Of a DNA stretch of 64,000 bases, positions 24,180 through 38,336 are shown piece by piece. Position 1 is the first letter of the stretch, and each line of letters opens with the position of its first letter. A program made the position numbers and the translations under genes. The stretch comes from Panopea generosa (lineage: Eukaryota > Mollusca > Bivalvia > Adapedonta > Hiatellidae). The stretch lies in the NCBI GenBank assembly GCA_029582155.1, contig CM055908.1, positions 16,987,352 through 17,051,351 on the forward strand. The letters run 5' to 3'. Below the pieces are notes generated by a model, which saw only the letters and a list, made by a program, of their open reading frames with translations, did no database searches and was not told where the DNA came from.

Positions 24180-24990
24180 TTTCAAGAAGTGTACAGCAAC
24201 AGTGTACGATACTCCAATGAAAATTCCTGTGAATCTATAAAATCATTTTTGCAATATAGCAAGGTACAGCAATAAAAATTCCTGTGAATGTACAAAATAA
24301 TATTTACAATTAATCAAGTTACAGCAATAGAAATTGCTGTGAATGTATAACATTATTGTCGCAGTATAGCATGGTACAGCAACAAAAATTCATGTGAATG
24401 TATAACATTATTGTCGCAGTATAGCATGGTACAGCAACAAAAATTCATGTGAATGTATAACATTATTGTCGCAGTATAGCATGGTACAACAACAGAAACT
24501 GCTGTGAATGTATCAAATCAGAGTTGCAATACAGCATGGTACAGAAATAGAAATCCCCGTGATTATATAAAATAATTGTTGCAAAATAGCAAGGTACAGC
24601 AATAGAAATTGCTGTGAATGTATAAAATTATTGTTTCAACAATGCATGGAATAGCAATAGAAATTGCTGTGAATGTATAAAATTGGTATTGCAATATAGC
24701 ATGGTAAAGCAACAGAAATTGCTGTGAATGTATAAAATCAGTGTTGCAGTACAGCATGGTACAGCAATAGAAATTCTTGAGAACGTATAAAATGATTGTT
24801 GCAATATAGTAAGGTTCAGCAATAGAAATTGCTGTGAATGTATAAAATTATTGAATCAATAGAGCATGATATAGCAATAGAAATTGCTGTGAATGTATAA
24901 CATTATTGTCGCAATAAAGCATGGTACAGCAACAGAAATTCCTGTGAATATATAAAATTGGTGTTGCAGTACAGCAAAGTTCATCAATCG
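24180..24990. repeat. Minisatellite, about 55-bp unit
   Basis: About fourteen copies of a unit built from agcaatagaaattgctgtga + atgtataaaattattgttgc + atatagcatggtac. The measured step is 55 bp (24601 to 24656). It passes without a gap into the shorter-unit array at 25000-26250, with which it shares the caatagaaattcctgtga segment. Confidence 0.9.
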
Positions 24991-24999
24991 AAATTCCTG

Positions 25000-26255
25000 T
25001 GAGCACTGAATGATACAGCAATAAAAGTCCCTGTCAGCATTGAATGATACAACAATATATACCCCTTTTAGTGCATGATACAACGATAAAAGTTAATGTG
25101 AGCATTACATGATACAACGATAGAAGTTCCTGTGAGCATTACATGATAAACAATGGAAGTGTTTGGGCAAAGAATGATACAACACTAGACATCCCTTTGA
25201 GCATTGCATGATACAACGATAGAAGTGTCTGTGAGTAGTACATGATACAATGATAGACGTTTCAGTGAGCATTGAATGATACAACCATAGAAGTTCCTGT
25301 GAGCATTGAATGATACGATAGAAATCTCTGTGAGCATTGAATGATACAACACTAGACATCCCTTAGAGCATTGAATGATACAACGATAGACATCGCTTTG
25401 AGCATTGAATGATGCAACAATAGAAGTCCCTGTGAGCATTGCATGCTACAACGATAGAAGTGTCTGTGAGTAATACATGATACAATGATAGACGTTCCAG
25501 TGAGCATTTAATGATACAACGATAGAAGTGTCTGTGAGCATTGCATGATACAACGATAGAAATCTCTGTGAGCATTGAATGATACAACAATAAACCTAAC
25601 TTTGAGCATTAAATGATGTAACGACATAATTCTCTGTGAGCATTGAATGATACAACAACAGACGTTCATGTGAGCATTGCATGATACAACAATAGAAGTA
25701 CCTTTGAGCATTGAATGATGCAACGATTTAATTGTTTGTGAGCATTGGATGATACAATATACATCATTTTGGGCATTGAATAATACAACGACAGAAGTTC
25801 ATGTGAGCAGTACATGATGCAACGATAGAAGTCTCTTTGAGCAGTACATGATACAAAGATAGAAGTCTCTATGAGCATTGAATGATACCACAATAGGCAT
25901 CCCTTTGAGCATTGAATGATACAACAAAAGGCATCCCGTTAAGCATTGAACGATACAACAATAGGCATCCCTTTGAGCATTAAATTATATACAACAATAG
26001 GCATCCCTTTGAGCATTGAATGATACAACAATAGAAGTTCATGTGAGCATTGCATGCTACAACGATAGAAGTTCCTGTGAGCAGTACATGATACAACGAT
26101 AGAAGTCTCTTTGAGCAGTACATGATAAAATGAGCATTGAACGATACAAAAATAAGCATCCCGTTGAGCATTGAATGATACAATGAAAGAAGTCTCTGAG
26201 TGCATTTAATAATACATGATAGAAGTCCCTGTGAGCTTTGAATTATTCAACAATA
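25000..26255. repeat. Minisatellite, about 34-36-bp unit related to the preceding array
   Basis: About thirty-five copies of gatacaacgatagaagttcc + tgtgagcattgaat with many point changes. The step is 34 bp where measured (25400 to 25434). The first half of the unit corresponds to that of the 55-bp array, and the second half is replaced by a shorter gagcattgaat segment. The numerous overlapping minus-strand open frames here (CNAH/IIQCS-type repeats) come from the repeat itself and are not genes. Confidence 0.9.
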
Positions 26256-26772
26256 ATAGCATATGTGGGTAAATTTCTTAACAGTCCTCAAAATTTGTCA
26301 AGCATAATAAATTAATGTACTAATATAACTGCTGTCTCAGCAGAATATGGCGACAATTTAATTGTTAAAAAAATGTTTCTTTCAACAGCTCATTTGTTTA
26401 ATGGCGTAATAATGTTATAGAACTTTAGTAAAACCAAGACCAAATTTCTTTTCAAATATTGATTTTCACCTGTTGATTGCCATTTGAAGGTTTGCCTGTA
26501 TTTATGTCATCATAAAATAAAATATAGTCTCCATATATCTATCATTGGTGTTCTGTCTTGTGTTATTCCTGACAACACTGTACTTTCTACTTCTATTCGG
26601 GTGACCAGATACACAAGCAAACAACCATGATGTGGCAGATTGCAGTTAGTTCATCTGATGATTAAACATAAAACCCCAACCCCGACATTCTCAATCTCCA
26701 TATTGAATACCAAAAGGCGGAAAATAAAGTTCTAAATACTTACTTAAAACTTAATCTTAAACAAAATCTTAA
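26256..26772. other. AT-rich spacer
   Basis: No recognisable feature. Confidence 0.45.
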
Positions 26773-26938
26773 AGTGGCACGTTGGTGTAGTGGATAGAAT
26801 GTTGGCCGCTCACGCTAAGGGTGTCATGTTCGATGCCTCAAAAACAACACCCAGTACTTGTTCTACACAGGAAGAGGACTCGTATCATATAGTTTTGTAT
26901 AATCAGCCATTGCAATCGGGCTAAACCAAACTATTATA
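26773..26938 (+). mobile_element. tRNA-derived SINE, family C copy 1
   Basis: The tRNA-like head (ggcacgttggtgtagtggat...gtcatgttcgatgcc) has A- and B-box-like stretches. The body includes caacacccagtacttgttct and ggaagaggactcgtatcata and ends near gcaatcgggctaaacc. The same blocks in the same order occur on the minus strand at 48090-47912. This copy is decayed. Confidence 0.78.
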
Positions 26939-27530
26939 TGACTACTTCCTAACTGCTGATATTCAATTATGACAATGCAGAATAAACATAAAATCATATT
27001 AATACATATTTTAATTTCACGAATATTGAAAAAAAATCGTTTTTACTCTGTTTAGTTTAAACGTATTTAATTGCCAGTATAATTACATATAGATATTCCG
27101 TATAGCCTAGCAACAAGTGCTTATCACATTATTTACGACAATTTCCAACTTGTATCGATTATAAATTTTGAATGAATTGGATTAGGTCATGGTAAAATGG
27201 TAAAATAAGTTAAACATTACAAGACGTTATATAATATCACCAAATGAAATATTGTAATTATAGTACCCATTAACTATAAACATTTATTCGGCATATTTAT
27301 ATTCGTCATAAATAGTATGCAAGCTATATCCTTTGCACGTTTAATATGTTATAATGCGCTTTGGAGTTGTGTTTGTACAGTGAATGCATCTTAAACATAA
27401 AACGCAGCTCATTACCATATTTATAAACAAAAAGCAGATATCATACCGATGTTATTACGAGTATATATAGTATTATATAGACCTTTTTTATTGTATTTTA
27501 TACACAAATATGCCATTTTTGATATTCCCG
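26939..27530. other. AT-rich spacer
   Basis: No exon seen. Sequence becomes increasingly like the following 31-bp array toward its end. Confidence 0.45.
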
Positions 27531-27534
27531 TATT

Positions 27535-29755
27535 AAAGGTAGGTCGGTGTTTTATAAACAAGTATATGGTAAGTTGTTAGGTCAATGTGTTTTACCAATT
27601 ACCAATTATATAGCCGATGATGTTTCCAGCAACAAATACATGCTATGTCGATGTTTGTATAAACAAACATATGTTGAGTCGATTTAATATGTTTACAGAA
27701 ATATATGTTAAGTCGATCTACCATGTATACACAAATATATGTTTAGTCGATCTACTATGTATACACAAATATTATGTTATGTCAATGTATATATAAACAA
27801 ATATATATTAAGTCGATGTATGTATAAACAAATATATGTCGATTCGACTTATGTATGAACAAATACAGCCAAGTCTTTTTTTCCAGAAATAGACACACGG
27901 TACATTGATGTATCAATAGACATGTATAATACATAAATGTATGTATTAACATATATATATTAGGTCGATGTTTACATGGTATGACAATGTATTAATTATC
28001 GAATGCATGTTAAGTTAATGTATGTATAAATAAATGTATGTTAAGTCGATGTATGTATAAATAATTATATCATTTGTCGCTGTATCTATAAACAAATATA
28101 TGTTCAATCGATATATCTACAATCAAATATATGTTAAGTCGATGTATTTATATACACATATATGTTCAATCGATATATCTACAATCAAATATATGTTAAG
28201 TCGATGTATTTATAAACAAATAGATGTTAAGTCGATGTATCTATAAACAAATATATGTTAAGCCGATGTATCCATAAACAAATATATGTTAAGTCGATGT
28301 ATCTATAAACAAATATATGTAAAGTCGATGTATCTATAAATAAATATATGTTGGCTCAGTATATGTATAAAAACATGTGAAAGGTCGATGTATGTAAGGA
28401 ATAATATGATAAGTCGATGTATGTATGAACAATTATATGTTAAGTCGATGTATGTATGAACAATTATATGTTAAGTCGATGTATGTATGAACAATTATAT
28501 GATAAGTCGATGTATGTATGAACAATTATATATTAAGTCGATGTATGTATGAACAATTATATGATAAGTCGATGTATGTATGAACAAGTATATGTTAAGT
28601 CGGTGTATGTATGAACAATTATATGATAAATCGCTGAATTAATAAACACTTATATGTTAAGTCGATGTATGTATGAACAATTATATGTTAAGTCGATGTC
28701 TGTATAAACAATTATATGTTAAGTCGGTGTATGTATGAACAATTATATGATAAATCGCTGTATTAATGAACACTTATATGTTAAGTCGATGCATGTATAA
28801 ACAATTATATATTAAGTCGGTGTATGTATGAACAATTATATGTTAAGTCGATGCATGTATGAACAATTATATGTTAAGTCGATGTAGGTATGAACAATTA
28901 TATGTTAAGTCGATGTATGTATACAATTATATATTAAGTCGGTGTATGTATGAACAATTATATGTTAAGTCGATGCATGTATGAACAATTATATGTCCGA
29001 ACAATTATATGTTAAGTCGGTGTATGTATGAACAATTATATGTTAAGTCGATGTATGTATGAACAATTATATGTTAAGTCGGTGTATGTATGAACAACTA
29101 TATGTTAAGTCCGTGTATGTATGAACAATTATATGTTAAGTAGATGTATGTAAATAATTATATGTTAAGTCGATGTATATATGAACAATTATATGTTAAG
29201 TCGGTGTATTTATGAACAATTATATGTTAAGTCAGTGTATGTATGAACAATTATATGATAATCGCTGTATGAATGAACAATTATATGTTAAGTCGATGTA
29301 TGTATGAACAATTATATGTTAAGTCGGTGTATGTATGAACAATTATATGTTAAGTCAGTGTAAGTAAATAATTATATGTTAAGTCGATGTATGTATGAAC
29401 AATTATATGATAAATCGCTGTATGAATGAACAATTATATGTTAAGTCGATGTATGTATGAACAATTATATATTAAGTCGATGTATGAATGAACAATTATA
29501 TATATTAAATCGATGTATGTATGAACAATTATATGTTAAGTCGGTGTATGTATGAACAATTATATGATAAATCGCTGTATGAATGAACAATTATATGTTA
29601 AGTCGATGTATGTATGAACAATTATATATTAAGTCGATGTATGATGTTTAGAAATATATGAAAAGTCGATCTATTTATAAATTCATATATGTTAAGTCGA
29701 TGTATACATTAATACATATATGTTATGTCTGTGTATCTATAAACAATTTATCACA
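27535..29755. repeat. Minisatellite, 31-bp unit
   Basis: Around seventy copies of atatgttaagtcgatgtatg + tatgaacaatt (31 bp). The left part (27540-28380) is diverged, with variants carrying aacaaatatatg. The middle and right parts (28400-29640) are far more uniform. Several adjacent variant units (tcggtgtatg, gataaatcgctg) recur in the same order, suggesting duplication of blocks of units. Confidence 0.93.
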
Positions 29756-29759
29756 TACT

Positions 29760-32150
29760 TTACAGTACAGGAGTGTAATAAACCCACGACAAATTTTAAT
29801 ATTAAGTTTACCTAGAGTTATATCACTTCCCATTTACCGCACTGTGTTTTCCATATAACTCGGCTTTTGTACGTAAAATACCGAATTACTTTCGGACTTA
29901 CCCGAATACATAAATGATATGTCACGATAAAGTGACGTTATTTTGAGACGTTACGTCACACGACGAATGACAGACACTAATATGGTCAATTAATCCTCGT
30001 TCCTTGTAGAGCACTCATATAATATCAGTCCTGGTATATATAAATAAATAAAATATGGTAATTGTAAACTATATTATTATTAACACAGTTACATCGTGTA
30101 TATTCAAATATCTAAAAAAAAAAAAGCACAACAGAAAATGAGAGAAAAAGCATGTTCCAATAGCATTATAAAAGTTTGCTTAATTAATTTGTAATTGATA
30201 TCGATTCTACAGGCGTGGACGAAATTAAATATGAAGACATTCCAAACCAAGGTAGCTAGAATCTCAATTCCAATTTTAACAAATAATATATTTAATATTC
30301 AAATGACATGTTTTTGGACACGCAGGGGCGACAATTATTCTGCTATTGCCGTCCCACTTGTTTGTCTCCGGTATCAAACGTAAGCTGAAGACTTAGACAC
30401 AATGAACGCACATGAATAACATGGTAAATTGGAAGCAGACTAAAGTCAGTTCGTCTTTCGTTATTCAACATAAAACTAATTTAACCCTAACTTTATCAGC
30501 CTCATATAGTAAAAGTTACTTTCTTAAATACCAAATGACAAAAACTGAACATCAAACTAACGTTACTTACACCTATAACTTTCTGTTCAGCAAATTAAGT
30601 AAAGTTCATTGAATCACAAAGAGGAAGGTCCAATCGGAGATAATGATTGATTCCGCTATTGTAGTATTCCTTATTCATGAATACACAAGTCGGCATGTTC
30701 TGTTTTTTGTAAATGTTTTAGCATAACCCGATACTGGCCAATGGGTAAGAATATCGCGTGCCGCGATTTAGTAGTTGGTCAAAAAAATTAACAAATGTAA
30801 CACTTCAGAGATTAAAACACAATATAAGGCATTGAATAGAATATCCATAATATATGATGTTTGATATAAATGTGCAGATTTACTGTATAGGTGAGATCTC
30901 TTTAAAATACATGTAACATCCATTCTGACATGCCATACCTCTCTTATAGGAAATCACCGCTGGTGTATATATGCGGACTACTTACTTAATATATATTTAT
31001 ACGGTTAGTACGTATATTTCATTTCAGAATGTACAAAACGTATTAAAACTGAGATCGATCACTTGCCATTTATTCCGAGATGTTTCTTATATAAACACAC
31101 CATTTATTAGGTAAATGGAAAGGGTTGTTTTAATACCCTTTTCTGTGTTATCTAATTTTCTAGACTACACCCCGGTTCAGACCAGGTGAGAAAACAATAT
31201 TTCAAATATTTAAATAAAGGCTGTTAACACCTGTTAACAATTTTGACGTAGTATTATGAATGACTTTGTTGTAGTATTATTCAAATATTATTAGTTCTGT
31301 CAACAGTAACTACCGATGTTATTCTAGCATGCGTGACATTACAATAAGGTGTCATATATGTAAAGAACCGTATATAGTGACGGTGCAGACAATAGCCCAG
31401 ATGTAACAATCTATTTGATGAATATTGGTGTACTCAAAGTAAGTCCCATTTCTGATACCTTTGGTGTCATCAATGACATTTGACCATTTTGCCACGTCCT
31501 CCACTGTTGTTCCAGAATAATGGTACGTTACTCTACTGTGTCTAAGCCGATATGGCATATTTTCAAATCTGAATTTTAATTATAAGACATATTACATTGT
31601 ATTGACTTAAACTATATACAGTTTCTCGCCATCATACATATATAAAAATATCAAGTTTTTCATTACATGACAGGTATGCTATTTACTTTAAATGGATCCC
31701 TGCAATAAAATATGTTATAACCACTTTATAAAAATTATAAATATTTGTTTCATCAACAAAATCATGAAAATGAACATAATAATGCAAATTTTCAGAAATA
31801 ATATTTGGAACTAATTGCATTATTAAAAAGTTTTCTTTTATTTGTAAATTGAGTAATGTTATAAACTTAAACATATTTGGTCTTGTTTAATAAAACTTTT
31901 TAATATACAGTTTTTTTATTTCATTATAGGTTGAACATAAGTGAAACTCGTCTTCAATATCACTATTATTATAAATCTTAAATAGTCTTTCATTTATTTC
32001 AATTCTTTCTATCCCATTGGTGATGTATTGTAAATTCCATAGAATAGTACATGTATTAGATAGAACAAAGTCATAAAATAGAAATTTAACTCTTTATGAT
32101 TTCTTAAATGTCAGTTTCATAAAGTTTTAGACGCAGGATAATTTTTCCTC
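29760..32150. other. AT-rich intergenic DNA between two minisatellites
   Basis: No exon is supported. A short acceptor-like site with open frame (tcgattctacag followed by 13 sense codons from 30213) was noted but is too weak to call. A small perfect hairpin (atcgcg/cgcgat) lies near 30752. Confidence 0.4.
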
Positions 32151-34730
32151 ACAGTTGTACGTTATGTCATGTGTAGATACTATCTCCATACAGCTGTACA
32201 GTCATATATGGAAGCAAATATCCATATGGCTTAATGTCATATATGGAGTTTTATATTTCCATATATATGTAGCAACATGTTATAAGTAGGGGCTAATATT
32301 TCCATATATATGTAGCATTATGTTATGTGTGAAAGCTAATATTTCTATATATATGTAGCTATATGTAATGTGTAGGAGTTAATATTTCCATATATATGTA
32401 GCTTTATATTATGTGTAGGAGATACTATTTCGATATATATGTTGCTATATGTTATGTGTAGGAGATATATTTCCATATATATGTAGCTCTATGTTATTTG
32501 TAGGAGCTAATATTTCCATATATATGTAGCATTATGTTATGTGTAGGAGCTAATATTTCCATATATATGTAGCTACATGTTATGTGTAGGAGCTAATATT
32601 ATCATATATATGTAGTATTATGTTATGTGTAAGAGCTCATATTTCCATATATATGTAGCATTATGTTATGTGTAGGAGCTAATATTTCCATATATATGTA
32701 GCTACATGTTATGTGTAGGAGCTAATATTATCATATATATGTAGTATTATGTTATGTGTAAGAGCTCATATTTCCATATATATGTAGCATTATGTTATGT
32801 GTAGGAGCTAATATTTCCATATATATGTAGCTACATGTTATGTGTAGGAGCTAATATTTCCATATATATGTAGCATTTTGTTATGTGTAAGAGCTCATAT
32901 TTCCATATATATGTAGCTTTATGTTATGTGTGAAAGCTAATATTTCTATATATATGTAGCTATATGTAATGTGTAGGAGTTAATATTTCCATATATATTT
33001 AGCTTTATATTAAGTGTAGGAGATAATATTTCGATATATATGTTGCTATATGTTATGTGTAGGAGATAATATTTCCATATATATGTAGCTGTATGTTATT
33101 TGTAGGAGCTAATATTTCCATATATATGTAGCATTATGTTATGTGTAGGAGCTAATATTTCCATATATATGTAGCTACATGTTATGTGTAGGAGCTAATA
33201 TTTCCATATATATGTAGCATTATGTTATGTGTAATAGCTGATATTTCCATATATATGTAGTTATATGTTATGTGTAAGAGCTAATATTTCCATATATATG
33301 TAGTTATATGTTGTTTGTGTGAGCTAATTTATCCATATATATGTAGCATTTTGTTATGTGTCGGAGCTAATATTTCCATATATATGCAGCATTATGTAAT
33401 GAGTAGGAGCAAATATTTCTATATAAATGTAGTTTTATGTTATGTGTAAGAGCTAATATTTCCATATATATGTAGTTATATGTTGTTTGTGGGAGCTAAT
33501 ATTTCCATATACATGTAGTTATATGTTATTTGTGGGAGCTAGTATATCCATATATATGTAGCATTATGTTATGAGTAGAGCAAATATTTCTATTTCTATA
33601 TAAATGCAGCTTTATGCTATTGCTGGAGCTAAAATTTCTATATCTATGTAACAATATGTTATGTGTGGGAGCTAATATTCCCCTGTATATGTAGCTATAT
33701 ATTATGAGTGAGAGCTAATATGTCCATATATCTATGTAGCTCTATATAATTGTGAGAACTAATATATACATATATGCGTAGTAATATGTTATGTGTGGAA
33801 GCTAATATTTTCATATATATGTAGCTATATGCTATGTGTTGGAGCTAATATATCCATATATATGTATCTATATGTAACATGTATGTGTAGGAGATAATAT
33901 TCCCATATATATGTAGCTATATGTTATGTGTGAGAGCGAATATGTCCATTATTTATTATATATGTTACTATATGTTATGTATGAGAGATAATATTTCCAT
34001 ATATATGTAGCTATATGCTATGTGTGGAAGCTAATATGCCCATATATTTGAAACTGTATGTTATGTGTGGGAGCTAATATTTCCATATATATGTAGCATT
34101 ATGTTATGTGTGAAGGACAATATGTCCATATATATATAGCTATATGTTGTGTGTAAGAGCTAATATATCCATATATATGTAGCTTTATGCTATGTGTGGG
34201 AGCTAATATGTCCATATATATGTAGCTATATGTTATGTGTAGGAGCTAATATGTCCATGTATATGTAGCATTTTGTTATGTGTGTGAGAAAATATGTCCA
34301 TATATATGTAGCTATATGTTATGTGTAAAAGCTAATATTTCCATATATATGTACCATAATGTTATGTGTAAGAGCTAATATTTCCATATATATGTAGCAT
34401 TATGTTATCTGTTGGAGCAAACATATCCGTATATATGTAGCAATACGTTATTTGTGGGAGCTAATATTTCCATATATATATAGCTTTATGTTATGTGTTG
34501 GAGCTATGTAGCTATATGTTATGTGTGGGAGCTAATATTTCCATATATATGTAGCAATATGTTATTTATAGGAAATAATATTTCCATATATATGTAGCTA
34601 TATGTTATGTTTGGGAGCTAATATTTCCATATTTATGTAGCTTTTTGTTATGTATGAGAGCTGATATTTCCATATATATGTAGCAATACGATATGTGTGG
34701 AGGCTTATATTTTCATATGCCCATATGTTA
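32150..34730. repeat. Minisatellite, 43-bp unit with higher-order structure
   Basis: About sixty copies of ggagctaatatttccatata + tatgtagcattatgttatgt + gta (43 bp). A three-unit block repeats at an exact step of 129 bp (agctacatg at 32571 and 32700). A larger block of about 265 bp starting gaaagctaat at 32331 recurs at 32932, a step of 601 bp or about fourteen units. Units after about 33350 are more diverged. There is no coding potential. Confidence 0.94.
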
Positions 34731-37140
34731 TAGATAGATATCTTCATAGAGCTATTCGTTATATAATATTATACAATATATTTGTATATGCTGACCAAAA
34801 CAAGACACTTCCGATTTCCGATACATCCTATCTTTGGTTTAAACATATTTTATTTCGAATATCCCACAATATTACATATTTACAAACAATTTTGTCAAAA
34901 GTATTGGAATGATAAAAGTAATAAATGCAATAAAATTACACAATCTATCTTTAATGTTATAAAAAATGAGACACATTATTTCGGGCGAACAATTAAGTGT
35001 TTGATAGAACCGATTGTAGTTAGCACGTGCACATTAGACAAAATTGACAACGTCAGTGAAAATTAATTTCCACGTGCATGTATGGACCAACATGCTTCCT
35101 GTTTAAAATGCTTAGACAAAAAATGCAATCAGAGACTCTATTTCAATACGTTTATATCGTATAGACATGACCTAGTATTGTCTTAAAACAGACTAAGTTG
35201 AAAATGCAAATACCGTAAATTGGTTTCTATCGTCTCAGGTCCTTTTTTATACGATACTGATGTATGACAAAAAGAAAAAGGAAAATAAACAGAAATGTTT
35301 TATTAGAATTAATACCAATATCTGAAAATTCAAGATTTGAAATATATTAAAGGTGGAGTTTTGTCCATCGGTCCATGGACTCCTCGTTGTGCACACAAAT
35401 GGGTAGTTAAGTGTCTAGGGTTTAGGGTAAGTAATTTTTATGGACGGTTGAAAAATAATTACGTGGCTGTTTCTAGACTCTTAGAAACAGCTTTTATGTA
35501 GTTTTTTTGTCTTTTTGGTTGCTAAAATTTTGTCACACAAGTAATAAGCTTGGCGCAAAGAAGCCACTTAAAAACCCATTCGTAGGAACGTCCGGGCCCG
35601 CTGAATAGACTTAGTGATGTTGTAACGGCTATTGGGAGTGTTGTTAGATCCGTACCGTAAACCTGGACAAGCAGGGTTGCGTTGAGCACCGTTAAACAGC
35701 ACACACGTTTAATGCCTGGTTCCCGTAAGTTATCGCGTACTGCGCGCTAATATGAGGTTGAGCCATTGTCCAGTAAAATATGTTAGCTTACGTTAGCAAA
35801 CGTTTAACAGAACTGAACGCAGCCCTGACATCATAACATCGAACAGGCTGCTGGAATAAATTAGCAGGAACAACACCACTATCGTCAATTATCGTCACTT
35901 ATAACTTAGAGATAGTGTCGAATTGCGTAACCTCTTTATAACAAACATCGGGTTTCTGAAGCCACGTTTTTGTTTTGTTTACATTTACCATTTTCAACGA
36001 ACCGCTTTCGGGTTTCCGATCGATCATCGGATAACATCGTGAAGACTCGTACCCGATCTCGTTTTTGAGGCTTTGTACGGGAAGTTCACGGAGTTCAATG
36101 TAAACATTGAGCAATACTTTATTGCGGCACGTATTAAAGTTTTGCCCACTATTTAAGTCCTGTTAATTTCATAACTTTCAAGTAAAGAAAGGTTATTCGT
36201 CAATACATAAGCATTATTTTGTGCACACTGCATACAGGAAAAGTCTGGATTAACAGCGTGTTTGTGTTACTTGCCAATATAATCCCTTTAACCTTCCAGG
36301 ATACTAGGAAGTTTTGATTAGGTTAATTTATCGTACGTTATAAAACTGACTATATATGACTTTGTTATTAACTTGTAAAATCATAGTTTATAATCGCCTG
36401 TGCCCATTCTGCATAGCAGTTTATTGCCCATTAATTCTGCATTCGTGTACTACGGGAAATTACGTCTTCTTTACGTTTCTTTTTTTTACTTTCTACGTTA
36501 GTAATAGTGTGTAACTGTTTTATATCTCCAGCAAAATTTTGGTTAACGACGGAAGTTTAAATTTGATTCAACAGCTGAGGATATAGTGACAAGATATTAT
36601 ATCATTGCATGTTTCGTTTCTTACAAATGCCATGAAAATCATGAATGTTAGTATAAACATAATTATGTTAGTATATAAACATATAAGGCCTTTTTATCGA
36701 TATGATCTATGTCGTGTAGAAAATATCGTGTCCGCGTACATATAATATACTCTCGCTCCATTTGCGTCTATATTTCATAGACACGGGCATTCGTTTTCTA
36801 TTCTATACAAACATTCAGTCTGTTTTTTTAGACTATAACTGATACCATCTGGGCAATCAGAGCCTCGAATTCGCTTCGTCTATATCGTATCGACTGTTTA
36901 AAAAAGTTTAACTTGAAATCACGTGAATTGTGGTTTCTATTGACTGTTACGCCGCATTAAAATGCAAGGTCATGTTTATACGATACAGCTGTACGTAAAA
37001 GGAAAATAGATCGAATAATAACGTGCACAGCACAAGTGTTTTATTTGGATGAATATTTGACCACAATATCTGTAAAATTTACAAAAAAAATAATGTAATA
37101 AGCTGTAGTGCATAGAAGTTCGAGTGAAAATTCCGAATTT
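34731..37140. other. Intergenic DNA with a locally CpG-richer patch
   Basis: No exon is recognised. A perfect 10-bp hairpin (gctgtttcta/tagaaacagc, loop 6) lies at 35466-35491. The stretch of about 35540-36120 has more CpG and G+C than its neighbours (gtccgggcccgc, cgcgtactgcgcgc) and may be an old mobile element or a regulatory region. Confidence 0.4.
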
Positions 37141-37160
37141 CCTTTGAATATATTCATATG

Positions 37161-37162
<2 letters not shown>

Positions 37163-37243
<81 letters not shown>
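37163..37243. repeat. Compound (AT)n-(GA)n microsatellite
   Basis: About 35 bases of alternating at are followed directly by about 48 bases of alternating ga. An open frame across it on the minus strand is incidental. Confidence 0.95.
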
Positions 37244-37245
<2 letters not shown>

Positions 37246-37284
37246 AAGCATAAACATTAAACCAACAAAAGATATTCATTAAGT

Positions 37285-37450
37285 CATCCATCCATCCATC
37301 TATCCATTCTTCGTTTATCCATTCATTCTTACATTTATTCTTTATTCTGCATGCTTATGATTATCCATCCATCCATCCATCAATTCATTAATTCATTCCT
37401 CCATCTTTTCATACACTTATTCTTTATTCTGCATGCTTATAATTATTTTT
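37285..37450. repeat. (CATC)n-rich tandem duplication, about 92-bp unit
   Basis: Two copies of a block: catccatccat-rich sequence leading into ttattctttattctgcatgc. The blocks end near 37358 and 37440. Confidence 0.8.
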
Positions 37451-38335
37451 GTGCATGGACACTATATTGTTTCAAATAAATAGTAATGAAACTATATTTA
37501 TGTACTGAGATTTCGGGACGTTGATGCTCACTTCTTATTTAAGTTTTAACACAATATTATTTAAAGCTGTTTTTAGCAAGAACTTTAATACATAATTTGC
37601 GTTAGAAATGATTTGCACGATGCATATTTTTGAATATTTTGAATATAAAATGTTCTCGTGTGTAAATAATCTGTTGGTAATATTTGTTTAACATTCAATT
37701 AGTAAAGTTGCATTATCTTCATTGCTCAGTGTGTTAATTTATTATATAGTCGGTGTCCAAATGTGTTCAAGTTATATTTAATATATTTGTATGTACACCT
37801 TATTCCACAACGTTACACAAATAACGGTCAAATATCGAATTTTGTACATGTAGGTTTATGCTCCTTTTGTTATGAGTGTTTTCGTGCGGCCATCTCTTTT
37901 GTCAAGAATGTTGACGTCCGTTTTTTTTCTAGGAATTGCAAATTACATTTATGTGAATGACAATTCTAAATTTCATGTTTGTAAATTGCAAGTTGCAACT
38001 TTGTTATTATTAAGTCCAGTTACTCAGATTCCAAGTTCATACTTCGCTGTGTGTATTTTTGATGTTACAACTTGAAACTTACACATTGCCTTCACTGAAA
38101 TGTTACTTATAATTTATACATTATGTGCAGGTTACACATGTCACCCTCTTAATATCATGAAACAATATACATTCAGAGACATGCACAATTTGTAACTTAG
38201 AATTTTAAACATGGAATTAATACAAATAAGCAATATTGATTCTAATAGGTGACTAACACGCTGATACTTTGAAAAACGAAAAATCAAAGTATTTTAAGAA
38301 CTGAAGGCCGGATTGCTATTATACTCTAAGAATTG
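37451..38335. other. AT-rich intergenic DNA
   Basis: Nothing recognised. Confidence 0.4.
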
Positions 38336-38336
38336 C

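Noticed and set aside
24563..26205. Many overlapping minus-strand frames with CNAHRDFYRCIIQCS-like repeats, resembling a repeat-protein gene
   Set aside because: The unit length is not a constant multiple of three, frames shift between units and overlap each other. It is minisatellite, not a coding repeat protein.
27535..29755. CRISPR-like array (31-bp direct repeats)
   Set aside because: Repeats are contiguous with no unique spacers, and the surrounding DNA is eukaryotic. It is a minisatellite.
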